The translations under genes were made by a program, and so were the position numbers. A stretch of 64,000 nucleotides of DNA from Myxococcales bacterium (GTDB lineage Bacteria; Myxococcota_A; UBA9160; SMWR01). The DNA lies in the NCBI GenBank assembly GCA_022561775.1, contig JADFQO010000007.1:1-64000 (forward strand), in the 5' to 3' direction. Shown piece after piece: positions 38,861 to 48,539 of this stretch. Every line of letters starts with the position of its first letter. The stretch's first letter is position 1. The notes under the pieces are model-generated. The model was not told the origin of the DNA and did no database searches. It saw only the letters and a list, made by a program, of their open reading frames with translations.

Positions 38861-40220
38861 CGTCCTTCACAGTAATCAGCTGCGCTTCTTCGGTGAATCC
38901 CGCCACCGCGATACGGTCGCCGGAAGCGAGTGCGACGCCGGGTTCTGCCGGTTTGGCGTTGACGAGCAGGGGCGCTTCGCGAGTGTGTTCGAGTCGCAGT
39001 CCGTCTTCGGAGCGTCGAATCGCGAAGTTTGCGCGGTCGTCGCTGCGTTCCGTGATGACTTGGAGCCGCCCGGCTTCACCGAGGCGCAGATCCAGACCTC
39101 CCTCGCGAATCGGGTGCGCGGTGTGGCGGATGAGCAGGTGAGTTGCCTCGGGGGCCGTGCGATCCAACTCGTCAAGTCGCAGCGGGGGCAGCTTGCCCGC
39201 CGGCGCTCGCCAGCCGAGAGATTTCACCAGGGAGGTCCGCCCCCGACTGGACCGAATGTCGTTCGCGCAAGCGAGGGCGCCGAGCGCGCCCGCGCCCGCT
39301 GGAAGTGCGATGACGCGCACCCCGGCGATCTGGCCGAGACGCTCCGTCGCTCCCGGCAAACCGGCCAGCACGGAACCCACGCGCACCGCGAGCCCCCGAC
39401 CCGGGCGTCGCGCCGCTGCAACCCGATGCGCCAGGCGGTCGTAGAGCTCCTCGGCCTCGGCGACGATTTCAGACCGCGAGAGCTGGATGCGCTTGGTCGA
39501 CTCGCCGACTTCGAATTCCACAGTCGCGGATGGCAGGCTGTTGAACGCATCGAGCCAGCCGGGAAGGGCATCGAACAGGCGTTGCTCGTTCTTCCCGTCG
39601 CTGAGTGGATCAAATCGCGTTTGCGCGATGAAGGCCGCAGAGATCCGCTGGGCCCAGCGCTCGCGAAGCCGGGCCACTCCGGATTGGCTCACGGTTTCGA
39701 AGGATTCGGCGACGGCCACGCCGCCCTGTTGCGCGAAGCCGATCCGGGTGAGGCCGATCTGGTGCAGTTGAGCTTCTACGTGGACGGTGTCCCATCCCGG
39801 ATAGGGGCGGTCGCAAGCCGCGACGGCCGCGTCGACCAGGCCCCGCACGGGCATCTCGCAAGCGTCGGTGATGCCCAGCAACAGGCTGAGCTTCTCCCGC
39901 TCGAAGCTTCCCGGAACGGCCAGCAGAACCTCGTCGCTCTGTTCACCGAAGCGGTTCCAGAGTGCAAGCAGCTGCGCGTGTGCGAGATCCGCGGCGCTCT
40001 TTGCTCTTGCGAATGGCCGCGCGAGGGGATCGACGCCGAGCTCCGCCCAATAACGGTCGTTCGCGTCGCGTGGCCGAAGGCGGCTCGACCGCAAGGCCGC
40101 TTCACCGAACGCGATGCCCTCGTCGCATTCCAACGCGCAGCCGGGCTCGGTCACCAACAGGCCGTCTGATCGTGCAATCGCGATCGATGCGTCGTTGAGT
40201 TCGATGGCGAGGGTCGTCAT
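38850..40220 (-). CDS. Hsp70/actin-like (ASKHA) ATPase-fold protein
   Basis: MTTLAIELNDASIAIARSDG...EVLLAVPGSF...LVDAAVAA; ATGA overlap with the upstream gene. Confidence 0.65.
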   Translation of the reverse strand: MTTLAIELNDASIAIARSDGLLVTEPGCALECDEGIAFGEAALRSSRLRPRDANDRYWAELGVDPLARPFARAKSAADLAHAQLLALWNRFGEQSDEVLLAVPGSFEREKLSLLLGITDACEMPVRGLVDAAVAACDRPYPGWDTVHVEAQLHQIGLTRIGFAQQGGVAVAESFETVSQSGVARLRERWAQRISAAFIAQTRFDPLSDGKNEQRLFDALPGWLDAFNSLPSATVEFEVGESTKRIQLSRSEIVAEAEELYDRLAHRVAAARRPGRGLAVRVGSVLAGLPGATERLGQIAGVRVIALPAGAGALGALACANDIRSSRGRTSLVKSLGWRAPAGKLPPLRLDELDRTAPEATHLLIRHTAHPIREGGLDLRLGEAGRLQVITERSDDRANFAIRRSEDGLRLEHTREAPLLVNAKPAEPGVALASGDRIAVAGFTEEAQLITVKDDGP

Positions 40221-41047
40221 GCCGGGTCGCTCGGACCGACCTCCATGTGTCGGATCAAACGGGTTCCGCAGTAGTCCTGGGTCTCGAGGACCAGACGCTC
40301 CTGGAGCAGCTGAAGTTGGTGCACGAGAAACATCAGAACGAGACTCAGTAGCAGCGCGACAAACGTCGAGTTGAACGCGACGCCCAGGCTCTGGGTCACG
40401 CCGGTGATGTCGCCCTCCATTGCCTGATAGGCGAGCGCCAATGCCTGGCCGATGCCTCGCACGGTCCCGATGAAACCGATCGAGGGGATCGCCCATACGA
40501 TGTAACGGATCATCGAGAGTTCGGAGTCGAGGCGTTCGCCCTCTGCCTTGCAGAGCGACTCCACGGTGGCCGAAGCGTCCGAGATGCTCCGACTCGACTC
40601 GAAGCGGTGCAAGGCGGCCAGCAAGCAACGCGGCAGAAACGAGCGAGCAGCGTTTTCGGTCAGTGACCGGATATGCCGCTCGAAACTGCGCGCGTCGCTG
40701 TACAGGATCTTGGTTCCCTCCTCGACCGAAATCAGGTCCTCGTGAAGCAGCATCCGCTCTCGGATCACCGTGTTTCCCTTGTAGGCCATGATTGCGAGCG
40801 CCCAGAACATCAGCACGAAACAGGCTTCCTGCTCGAGATCGCGGATGACCACGTAGACCGAGCGCTCTGGCACGTAGTTTTTGTCCTGCTCGAGGCGAAT
40901 GGCCTGTTGTTCGAGATCTGCGGCGGCAAGCGGTCGAACGAGCGTGACGTAGATCGCGTGCACAAGAATGATTGCGATCAGCAACGAGAAGAGTTCATAT
41001 ACGAACTCGAAGGGAAGTTCTCGTTGGAAGGGAAATCGAAATCGCAT
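40217..41047 (-). CDS. MotA/TolQ/ExbB-family proton channel protein
   Basis: YIVWAIPSIGFIGTVRGIGQALALAYQA...SLGVAFNSTFVALLLSLVLMF. Confidence 0.88.
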   Translation of the reverse strand: MRFRFPFQRELPFEFVYELFSLLIAIILVHAIYVTLVRPLAAADLEQQAIRLEQDKNYVPERSVYVVIRDLEQEACFVLMFWALAIMAYKGNTVIRERMLLHEDLISVEEGTKILYSDARSFERHIRSLTENAARSFLPRCLLAALHRFESSRSISDASATVESLCKAEGERLDSELSMIRYIVWAIPSIGFIGTVRGIGQALALAYQAMEGDITGVTQSLGVAFNSTFVALLLSLVLMFLVHQLQLLQERLVLETQDYCGTRLIRHMEVGPSDPA

Positions 41048-41056
41048 GGGCGACCT

Positions 41057-41365
41057 CTAGATATTCGCAGGGAAGGAGATGACCGACTCTGCTTCGATCC
41101 TCTCGGTTGGCTTGAATGGCTTTGAAGTTTTCTTCGACGCCTTGATGGGGTTTGGTTCGGCGGCGGTCGGAGCCGCCCCGGTCGAATGGTTCGCCGTCTC
41201 ACCGGTCGCCTTGGCTTCGCTCTCGGCAGGATCGGGTTCGGGGTTCTGAGCGCCAGCCGTGCCCGAGTAGAGCGCTGCGGTGAGCGCTGCGGATGCGATC
41301 GCGCGGACCACGCGCGTGATGGGGCCCCTGCGACTATTTCTGGTAGCGTGCAATGCGGAATCCAA
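41057..41365 (-). CDS. Small secreted/periplasmic hypothetical protein
   Basis: Signal-peptide-like N-terminus, overlaps upstream CDS 3' end, 9 bp before MotA-like gene. Confidence 0.5.
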   Translation of the reverse strand: MDSALHATRNSRRGPITRVVRAIASAALTAALYSGTAGAQNPEPDPAESEAKATGETANHSTGAAPTAAEPNPIKASKKTSKPFKPTERIEAESVISFPANI

Positions 41366-43454
41366 CGTCTTCCCTTCCTTCTTTTCCGTAGTCGCGATAG
41401 GCGAGTCGCAGCTGCGTCTTACTGGCGGCTTTCCAGCTCGAACCGCGGATCACGCGTAGCCCGCCCGTCTCTGGGCCTTTGGGATCCTTCACCGGAGCCG
41501 CACTGCTCGAGCGCGGATAGATCCTGTATCGGTCGTGGACCCACTCGGCAACATTTCCGCCGACATCGAAGAGCCCCAGCTGGTTGGCACCGTTTGCTCC
41601 TACCGGCGATGCAACCGGGAAACCATCGCGGTAGGAGAGCAGCGCGCTCGATACGATTCCGGCTGCGGAAGCGTCCGCGTAGTTGCCCGATCCCGGCGCC
41701 GGTTCCGCTTCACCGCCCCACGGAAATCGGTGATTCGAGGCGCCCGCCGCGAAACGCGCCGCCCACGCCCACTCCGCCTCCGTCGGCAAGCGGTAGCCCG
41801 TTCCGACCGGCTCGATGAGAACGACGTCCCTGCCGCGCTCTTCGTATGCGGGCGGAAGCCCCTCCTTTTGACTCAGCCAGTTGCAAAAGCGAACCGCGTC
41901 TCGCCACGCGATCCGGCTCGCCGGCTGTTCGTCGCCGCCCAGCTCGAACCCGGAAAAGGGGGCGGGGGCGTGCTCTGGCGAAAACTGCCTGAACTCTCGG
42001 TTGGTCACCTCTTTGGCGCCGATGTAGAAGGCCCGTATCAGTTGCACGCGTCGCTCGGTCTCGTTCGGACGGCGTCCTGGTTCACCGCGGCGAGAGCCCA
42101 TCGCGAACGTCCCCGGACGGACCAGTACGAGGTTCTGCCCGAGCGCAGTTGCGATATTCCGCGTGTCGCCTTCCGTGGACTCCCCGGTTCTTTCGAGCCG
42201 AATCTCGATCCGTTGCGGAAAGTCCGGTCGCGGTATCACGATTACGCGTCGCTCTTGGAAGCCCTCCTTTCGGATCACGAGTGCATGGGATAAGGCCAGC
42301 AGTCGGAGCTTCTGGTTTGCTTCTCCGGTCGGTTTGCCATCGACGGCAAGCGTAGCGCCGGTGGGATACGTGATCAGGTCGATGACGCCGATCCGTGGTT
42401 TGAGTTTGATCTCGAGGCTTCTCCGCTCGCCCGGCTCGAGTTCGATGGTTCGCGAGGCGAGCTCGTGGCCGCTCTTGAACAGTGAAATCTCGTGGATTTC
42501 GCGAGATGCCAGACTGAGGTTCATCGGGGTGCGCCCCGGTGACGCATTGTCGACGACGATCTGGGCACCCGATGGGTCGCTCTCGATATGCAGCTGAGCG
42601 TCGGCTCTGGCAAGCACGATCAGCGCCAGTGTCTGGGGTTCGTCGGCAACGATTTCGATTTCCCGTTTCCAGGAATTGTGCCCCTCGAGTCGCAACTCGA
42701 CGGCGCGCGTCCCCGCATCGAGTTCGAAGCGATCCGGCGTTTCGCCCACCTCGACACCGTCGACCCAAACACTTGCGCGAGCCGGATCGGAGACCAGTGA
42801 AATCGGCGCCCAGGCTGGAATCAGATCGATTTCGAAAGCCTGTTCCCTCCCTTCTCCCTCGACTTCGATCTCGAGGGTGGCTGGAAGGTGTCGGGGAGCG
42901 CGAACGCTCAGAATGTGGGTTCCGGCCGGGATCGCGAGCGCCTCGACGGGCGTGATGCCCACCTCTTCACCATCGACCGCGACGGCGGCGCCGTCCACAG
43001 GTCGGCTGACAAGTTTCACGATGCCCGGCAGCTTTGTCAGTGCGAGGGTGATGCGCTGATTGGGTGCCCTCGTCACCTCGATCGCCACCTCCAGTCGGTG
43101 GTAACCCTCCTTCTCGACGACGACTTCATGGGACCCAGGCCGCAGCAGGTAACGCTCGCCGATGTGAAAACCGAACAGCGCAGTCGGCAGATCGATTTCG
43201 TCCGGGACGGGTTCGACAACCAGTCGGACCGAGACCGCGGTGAAACTGAACCAGAGCAGTACCAGTAGAAAGATTCCGATCACCCACGTCGCAACGACGG
43301 CGGGTTTCGCCCAGCTGCGCATGACCGTTGCGGAGCCCTTACCGGATGGCCTGAAAGGGGTCGGCCGGATGATCTCGGGCGAGTGCTCGCGAGCCGCGCT
43401 GGCGGCGCTCTCTGCATCGGGCTCGTCTGCTCTCGAGCTCCATTTGGGGCGCAT
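41334..43454 (-). CDS. TM-anchored PEGA-repeat protein with C-terminal SUMF1/FGE-sulfatase domain
   Basis: PEGA-like VDGxxVGxTP repeats; FAMGSRRGEPGRRPNETERRVQL...YRLPTEAEWAWAARF...GLFDVGGNVAEWVHDRY...RVIRGSSWKA. Confidence 0.88.
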   Translation of the reverse strand: MRPKWSSRADEPDAESAASAAREHSPEIIRPTPFRPSGKGSATVMRSWAKPAVVATWVIGIFLLVLLWFSFTAVSVRLVVEPVPDEIDLPTALFGFHIGERYLLRPGSHEVVVEKEGYHRLEVAIEVTRAPNQRITLALTKLPGIVKLVSRPVDGAAVAVDGEEVGITPVEALAIPAGTHILSVRAPRHLPATLEIEVEGEGREQAFEIDLIPAWAPISLVSDPARASVWVDGVEVGETPDRFELDAGTRAVELRLEGHNSWKREIEIVADEPQTLALIVLARADAQLHIESDPSGAQIVVDNASPGRTPMNLSLASREIHEISLFKSGHELASRTIELEPGERRSLEIKLKPRIGVIDLITYPTGATLAVDGKPTGEANQKLRLLALSHALVIRKEGFQERRVIVIPRPDFPQRIEIRLERTGESTEGDTRNIATALGQNLVLVRPGTFAMGSRRGEPGRRPNETERRVQLIRAFYIGAKEVTNREFRQFSPEHAPAPFSGFELGGDEQPASRIAWRDAVRFCNWLSQKEGLPPAYEERGRDVVLIEPVGTGYRLPTEAEWAWAARFAAGASNHRFPWGGEAEPAPGSGNYADASAAGIVSSALLSYRDGFPVASPVGANGANQLGLFDVGGNVAEWVHDRYRIYPRSSSAAPVKDPKGPETGGLRVIRGSSWKAASKTQLRLAYRDYGKEGREDVGFRIARYQK

Positions 43455-43472
43455 AGCGTTACCTCGCTCGAC

Positions 43473-45677
43473 TCAGATCTTCTCGGTGCAGCGGACTTCC
43501 ACGACTGGCTGTTGCTTACCGGGAATGATGGAGATCTCGCTTCGCGTGTCGCGGTAGCCGTCCCTTCGGCCGACCACGACGTAGCGGCCGGGCTTGAGTG
43601 GGACGTCGCGGCGCGCGAAGTTTCCGAGCGTTCCCATCCCGCGAATGACGACTTCGGTGACCGTATCGGACTCGAATACCACGGGAATCGGTGTCGACGC
43701 GAGTTGCACGGCGATCTCGAGAATCCGCACCTGCTCGGTGAGCTTGGGTCTCCCCTTTGCGCTGCGCCGCCCAAGCTCCATCAGGTCGCGCGCCTCCTCG
43801 AGGGTCTCGGACCGAAATAGCTGGGTCGGGTCGTCGAGCAATTTCGCGATGCGCTCGGCAATTCGGGCCAGCTCGCGGTTTCGCTGGTGTCCCTCCTCGG
43901 CGAAGGAGAGATTATCCTGGGTTTCGAGGATTGTCTGGAAAAGGGACGCGGCTTCGCTCCATTTTTCAGCGCCCTCCGCTAATTCAGCACGCTTTCGCAA
44001 AGACGTGATCGCGCGGGAGCTCTCGATTTGTTGCAACTGCCGCAATCCATCCACCACCTCTGGAGAGTTTGGCCGCAGCGCGCGCGCTCTCTCGAAGTGG
44101 GTGCGTGCGGTGCCGAGATTGCCGTTGGCCAGTGAGACCACGGCGAGCGACAGGTTCGACTCGTAGTCGTGGTCGGCCTGCGCGGTCTCGATGCGCTCGA
44201 GCGCTTCGCGCGCCGGCGCATGGTGCGGATCGATTTCGACCGCCTTCGCGTATTCACCACGTGCTGAATCCAGGGCATCGTCCGCTTCGAACGCCTTGCC
44301 GGCGCTCATGTGGGTCATCAGCGCGCCGAGGCCTTCGGCTCTGCGCGCGCCGGCGAGCGCTGTGGCATGGTTCGGCTCGATGGCGAGCGCGAGGCCGAAG
44401 GCCTCGATCGCGCGCTGTTGATCGCCCTCTTCGAGCGCGGCTGCGCCCGCCTCGAGACTGGTGGCGAGTGCGGTGCCCCGCTGTCTGGACAGCTCTTCGA
44501 AGGCCGCGAGCGCTTCGCCGTAATGCGCGTGAGCCATCGCGGTATCGCCCTGGATGAACGCTGCGTCGCCCCGGTTCTCGGCCTCCCTCGCTTTGGCGTA
44601 GTCCGTCGCCGCCCAGCGCTCGACCGCCGAGGCCTCGAGCTGCTCGCGCATCGGGTTGAGTCGGGCCCGCATGGACTCGACGGTGGACTTGCTCTCGGTA
44701 GAGGCTTTTTTCAGTGACGGAGCGTTTTCTCCACCACCCATCTCCGCTGATTCCGATGACAACCCCGGTGCGCCCAGGGATTCGACCCAATGGGGTAGCA
44801 CGACGAAGACCACCAGCGCGGCCAGCGCAAGGACGCCCGACGCGATCCCGTACTGCAGGTTTCGCGAAGAGCCTGCGGGATCACGCCGGGTCTGCGGCGC
44901 GTCAGGTTGAACGGCGGATGCCGCGGGGGGCCGCAGCCGTGGCGCGGCGGAGAGGGTCGCATCGGGCGACCGCGCGGCGCCTTTCGAAAATACAGTCAAC
45001 GCCTGTCTGATCTCGCGGAGGTCCGTGGGGCGCGCGTCACGCTGCTCGGCGTTCATGGCTCCGATGAGTTCGAGCAGGTCCTTCGGTGCGCGCTCGGGAG
45101 AAATCGTCTGCGCGATCAATACGCCGAGAGAGTAGATGTCGTCCGCTTCTCGGGGAGCTTCTCCCATGCGAACCTGCGGACTCAAGTGGTCGCTGGTCGC
45201 CGCCGCTTGCGCCACTGCGCGGAGCGCGGCAGCGATCCGAAAGTCGATCACCCGGACGTTGCCGCGCACGTCTCGCAGAATCTTCGAGGCCTTCAGGTCA
45301 CCATGCACGACGCCGAGGTCGTGGGCCGACTCGAGTGCGGCCGCGAGCTGGGCGAAGGCAACGAGTCCCTCAGCGGTCGAACGCCCGGCGAAATCGCCAA
45401 TGCTCGCGCCTTCGACGTATTCGCGGCAGATGAACGGGGTGTCTTCGCTGCGGTGAAAGTCGAAGACGCGCGCGATGTGCGGATGGGCCAGCTGCCTGGC
45501 GTCGCGACACGCATCGCGCAGGATCTCCCATTGGTCTGCGAGCGGGGCCGCCAGCACCCGCAGGGCGACCAATTCACCCATCTGAACATCCTGGGCGAGG
45601 CTGACCTCGGTCGCGCCACCCGCGCCAATCGTTTTCAGTATCAGAAAACGATCGGCGAGGCGCCGGCCTTCCATCAT
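43473..45677 (-). CDS. Ser/Thr-kinase-fold protein (probable pseudokinase) with TM and TPR region
   Basis: ADRFLILKTIGAGGATEVSLA; VALRVL (VAIK), VVHGDLKASKILRD (HRD), VIDFRIA (DFG); TM LALAALVVFVVLPHW. Confidence 0.85.
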   Translation of the reverse strand: MMEGRRLADRFLILKTIGAGGATEVSLAQDVQMGELVALRVLAAPLADQWEILRDACRDARQLAHPHIARVFDFHRSEDTPFICREYVEGASIGDFAGRSTAEGLVAFAQLAAALESAHDLGVVHGDLKASKILRDVRGNVRVIDFRIAAALRAVAQAAATSDHLSPQVRMGEAPREADDIYSLGVLIAQTISPERAPKDLLELIGAMNAEQRDARPTDLREIRQALTVFSKGAARSPDATLSAAPRLRPPAASAVQPDAPQTRRDPAGSSRNLQYGIASGVLALAALVVFVVLPHWVESLGAPGLSSESAEMGGGENAPSLKKASTESKSTVESMRARLNPMREQLEASAVERWAATDYAKAREAENRGDAAFIQGDTAMAHAHYGEALAAFEELSRQRGTALATSLEAGAAALEEGDQQRAIEAFGLALAIEPNHATALAGARRAEGLGALMTHMSAGKAFEADDALDSARGEYAKAVEIDPHHAPAREALERIETAQADHDYESNLSLAVVSLANGNLGTARTHFERARALRPNSPEVVDGLRQLQQIESSRAITSLRKRAELAEGAEKWSEAASLFQTILETQDNLSFAEEGHQRNRELARIAERIAKLLDDPTQLFRSETLEEARDLMELGRRSAKGRPKLTEQVRILEIAVQLASTPIPVVFESDTVTEVVIRGMGTLGNFARRDVPLKPGRYVVVGRRDGYRDTRSEISIIPGKQQPVVEVRCTEKI

Positions 45678-45717
45678 CGCAACACGTCCCCCAAGACTCT
45701 CGCGCCTCGGGCCAGGT

Positions 45718-46989
45718 TCACCGGGGTTCGATGTCTTGCCGAAAGGGTACCATCGGAAGCGTGTTGTCTCCGATCCAGGTCTCCTCGGTAGGTTGGCGCG
45801 GCATCATGTACACGTCGAAGATCACGGCGTTCTCGGCCTGGTAGACGTCGCGCAACAGACGTTGCCACTCCTCGTACTGGGCGGTCGCCGTTCCGGTCAA
45901 TCGCACGTTCGTCGAATTGAGTTCGACCACCATGGGTTGGACTTCCGCCTGAAACGACTGTGCCAACTCGAGGAGCCCCTCCTCGTGCATCTGGCGCTGC
46001 TGGCCGAGCGCATGGATGATCTGCATCTGATACTGGATGATCACGGCTCCCGCTGCGGCTGCGCTCGCGGTTGCCGGGACACTGCCCAGCGCTCCAGTCG
46101 CCACGACCAACGCAATGGTGAGTAGGCTACCCACACCCCGCGCAATCTGCTCTCGTCGCAGCGCCTGCTTGGCAAAGAGTTCCTGGCTAGACGTCTCACG
46201 CCAGTACCAGTAGTTCGACTCGAGCTGCGAGCCGAAGTTCTGATAGTGGATCCCCATCGTGTCGACGAACATCTCGTCGCGCAAGCGCACCTCCGCAACG
46301 CGCTCGAGCATGGGCTCGTCGAGGGCCGGAAGCCGGACGATTTCGACGATGCCGTCTTCATCCGTCTTCAGATAGCCATCGAATACCTCGGGCGAGAGGT
46401 GCGACGCAAACTGGAGCTCAGAGATGGTCGAAATTTCCTCGAGCTGTTTGGCTTCGAGCTTCGAGCGCGCTTCGACCATCTCGTTCGCGATGGTGTTGAA
46501 CATCGGCTGATGGGGATCGAGCGTCTTGTCGGCGCTTCCGTAGGATCCTTTGGCGGCTGTGATCCGGTACTTCCGCTTGAACCAGGTGTGGCCCGATGCG
46601 TCGCGCAGATGGACCAGCAGCCGGAGATCGCGCCCGTCAGAGTGCAGAATCGTCGCCGTTACCATTACATCGGACGCAATCGGTTCGACGGGCAGAACGC
46701 TGACTGCGCCCCACTGTCCGGTCTCCTCGAGCGTCTTCTTGAGCTGATTCGGCAGCAGTTTCGCCTCCGCCTCGCGAATCTCTGGATAGAGATCCTCGGG
46801 GATCGGCTCTCCATCAGCGGGGAGGCCGGGATCGAATTCGATCACAGCGACGTCGAGACGCGCCGCTTCCGGCAGATCGCTGGGTGCCTCGAACGCTTCC
46901 GGCGCGGTCGCGGAGGTCGTACCGATCGTCGCACACCCCACGGCGTTCAGGATCATCAGGATTGCGACTGCGTAAAGGGGGGATTTCAT
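45718..46989 (-). CDS. Hypothetical lipoprotein
   Basis: MKSPLYAVAILMILNAVGCATIG lipobox; LDVAVIEFDPGLP. Confidence 0.7.
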   Translation of the reverse strand: MKSPLYAVAILMILNAVGCATIGTTSATAPEAFEAPSDLPEAARLDVAVIEFDPGLPADGEPIPEDLYPEIREAEAKLLPNQLKKTLEETGQWGAVSVLPVEPIASDVMVTATILHSDGRDLRLLVHLRDASGHTWFKRKYRITAAKGSYGSADKTLDPHQPMFNTIANEMVEARSKLEAKQLEEISTISELQFASHLSPEVFDGYLKTDEDGIVEIVRLPALDEPMLERVAEVRLRDEMFVDTMGIHYQNFGSQLESNYWYWRETSSQELFAKQALRREQIARGVGSLLTIALVVATGALGSVPATASAAAAGAVIIQYQMQIIHALGQQRQMHEEGLLELAQSFQAEVQPMVVELNSTNVRLTGTATAQYEEWQRLLRDVYQAENAVIFDVYMMPRQPTEETWIGDNTLPMVPFRQDIEPR

Positions 46990-47024
46990 CGCGGGTTGAT
47001 TTTTTCAGAAGCCATTCGGATCCG

Positions 47025-48326
47025 CTAGTTGGTTCCGGCCTCGTTGGAATGGCCGGCCTTCAATTGGATGCCTTTGTGTTTGCGGTATTCCTCCCAGTAC
47101 CGCTCGCGTAGCACAGGATCCGTTTCCTTCATCGCGAGCTCGCGCAGCTGGGCGGCGAGGGTGTCATCGTCACTACCGCTGCCGACGTCCGGTGGCGGTC
47201 GGTAGCCCGCGCCCGCATCCGTCGGTGCGTGGGTGCTCGCGGTCGACACGGAGGAGACATTTTCGCCACCGGTGGTTTCGGCGCGTCGGCCGTCCTCGCC
47301 GCCTCTCAGGGCAGGCGCCACCGCACTGGTTCCCTTCGCGTCGGTTCCGATATCGCCACTAGACGCCGCGGCAGCCGAATGTTCGTGCTGGATCATCTCG
47401 TCGACCTGGCTCTGGTGTTCAGCGAGACGTTCGAGCGCTCGCTGGAGCGCTTCTCCGCTCAGCGCTTCCGTCGCTGCCCCACTTCCGCCGCGGCCGAAGG
47501 CTGCGAGCAATTCGGGCGGCACGTCGTCGATTGGAATGCCGCCGCCCGCGCTGCCCGCGGTTTCGCTCGGATCTCCCTGAGCGCTTTCGCGACCGGCGCC
47601 CCCGGCCTCGCCGCTCTCGGTCGGCGACCCCGACGCCCCTGCGCGTTGGTGGCTACCCGCGAACGCTCCCGGCCGTTCTCCGGGCTCAGCGGTCGCCCCG
47701 GCTCCCGACCCGCTGCCACTTCCCGCGGTCTCGCCCTCCGCTACCCGCTCGTCCGCACTCGGGTCCCGACCGGACCGGCTCGCGGAAGCGCCCTGCGAGT
47801 TTGCGGCGGCCGACTCGGCGCCTTCCGCCTCGCCCGCCGCTCCGGCCTGCTGCTGCGGGTGCTCCGAGCCGCGCTCGGTGTCGCCGGCGCCCGTCTGCCC
47901 GGCGGCATCCGCCGAATCCCCCCGCTCTGCGGCTTCGCCAGCGCTCCCCTCGGCGTTGGCCGCTGCCGAACTCGCTTCCTGTGCGCCGTCGGCTCGGCCG
48001 GATTCGCTCTGCACCGATTCACCGGCTTCTGCCTCGGACTCCGAAGCGGAAGCCGCGTCCGAAGTCTGCTGCGCCTGCTCGCCGGTCTCGCCGCTTTCGC
48101 CGCTCGCTTCGCCCGCTTCGCCGCTCGTGGAGGCCTGTTCTGGTGATTCCTCGGTCTGCGAGGGCGGCTGGGTCGGAACGGATGAGGGCATCTGTTGCGA
48201 CGCGCAGGCCAATGGCACCGCGAGGCCGGCGGCCACGCGGAGGAACCGACGGCGAAATTCAGCGAAATGGTTCACCCGCCGTTCCTCCCCGATACGCGTT
48301 CCCTCGTCCAACCATTCACCCTTCAC
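47025..48326 (-). CDS. Low-complexity Ala/Gly/Ser/Glu-rich secreted protein
   Basis: RVAAGLAVPLACASQQ signal-like start, about 250 residues of A/G/S/E-rich sequence, ordered C-terminus. Confidence 0.6.
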   Translation of the reverse strand: MKGEWLDEGTRIGEERRVNHFAEFRRRFLRVAAGLAVPLACASQQMPSSVPTQPPSQTEESPEQASTSGEAGEASGESGETGEQAQQTSDAASASESEAEAGESVQSESGRADGAQEASSAAANAEGSAGEAAERGDSADAAGQTGAGDTERGSEHPQQQAGAAGEAEGAESAAANSQGASASRSGRDPSADERVAEGETAGSGSGSGAGATAEPGERPGAFAGSHQRAGASGSPTESGEAGGAGRESAQGDPSETAGSAGGGIPIDDVPPELLAAFGRGGSGAATEALSGEALQRALERLAEHQSQVDEMIQHEHSAAAASSGDIGTDAKGTSAVAPALRGGEDGRRAETTGGENVSSVSTASTHAPTDAGAGYRPPPDVGSGSDDDTLAAQLRELAMKETDPVLRERYWEEYRKHKGIQLKAGHSNEAGTN

Positions 48327-48539
48327 CCGCTACCGCCTGGTCGTCTTCCGTCCCATTCCGGGGCTGCGAAAAGTGCTCCCCTGGTTCGAAAACCCACGAC
48401 CGGGTTGGGCGCGGCCCGATGCGGGCGCCGCGGCGACACCGGCCGGAATCGGAGAGCGCGTGATGGGCTGGCTTTCAGAATACAATAGGCAACGCTCGAT
48501 GGGCCAGGCGGCTCGTTGAGACTCGTGGATCAGAGGCGC

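Noticed and set aside
36152-48326. Canonical Zorya defence system
   Set aside because: An ExbB/MotA-like protein is present, but I see no ZorB (OmpA/MotB peptidoglycan-binding), ZorC/D helicase or ZorE nuclease; composition is different.
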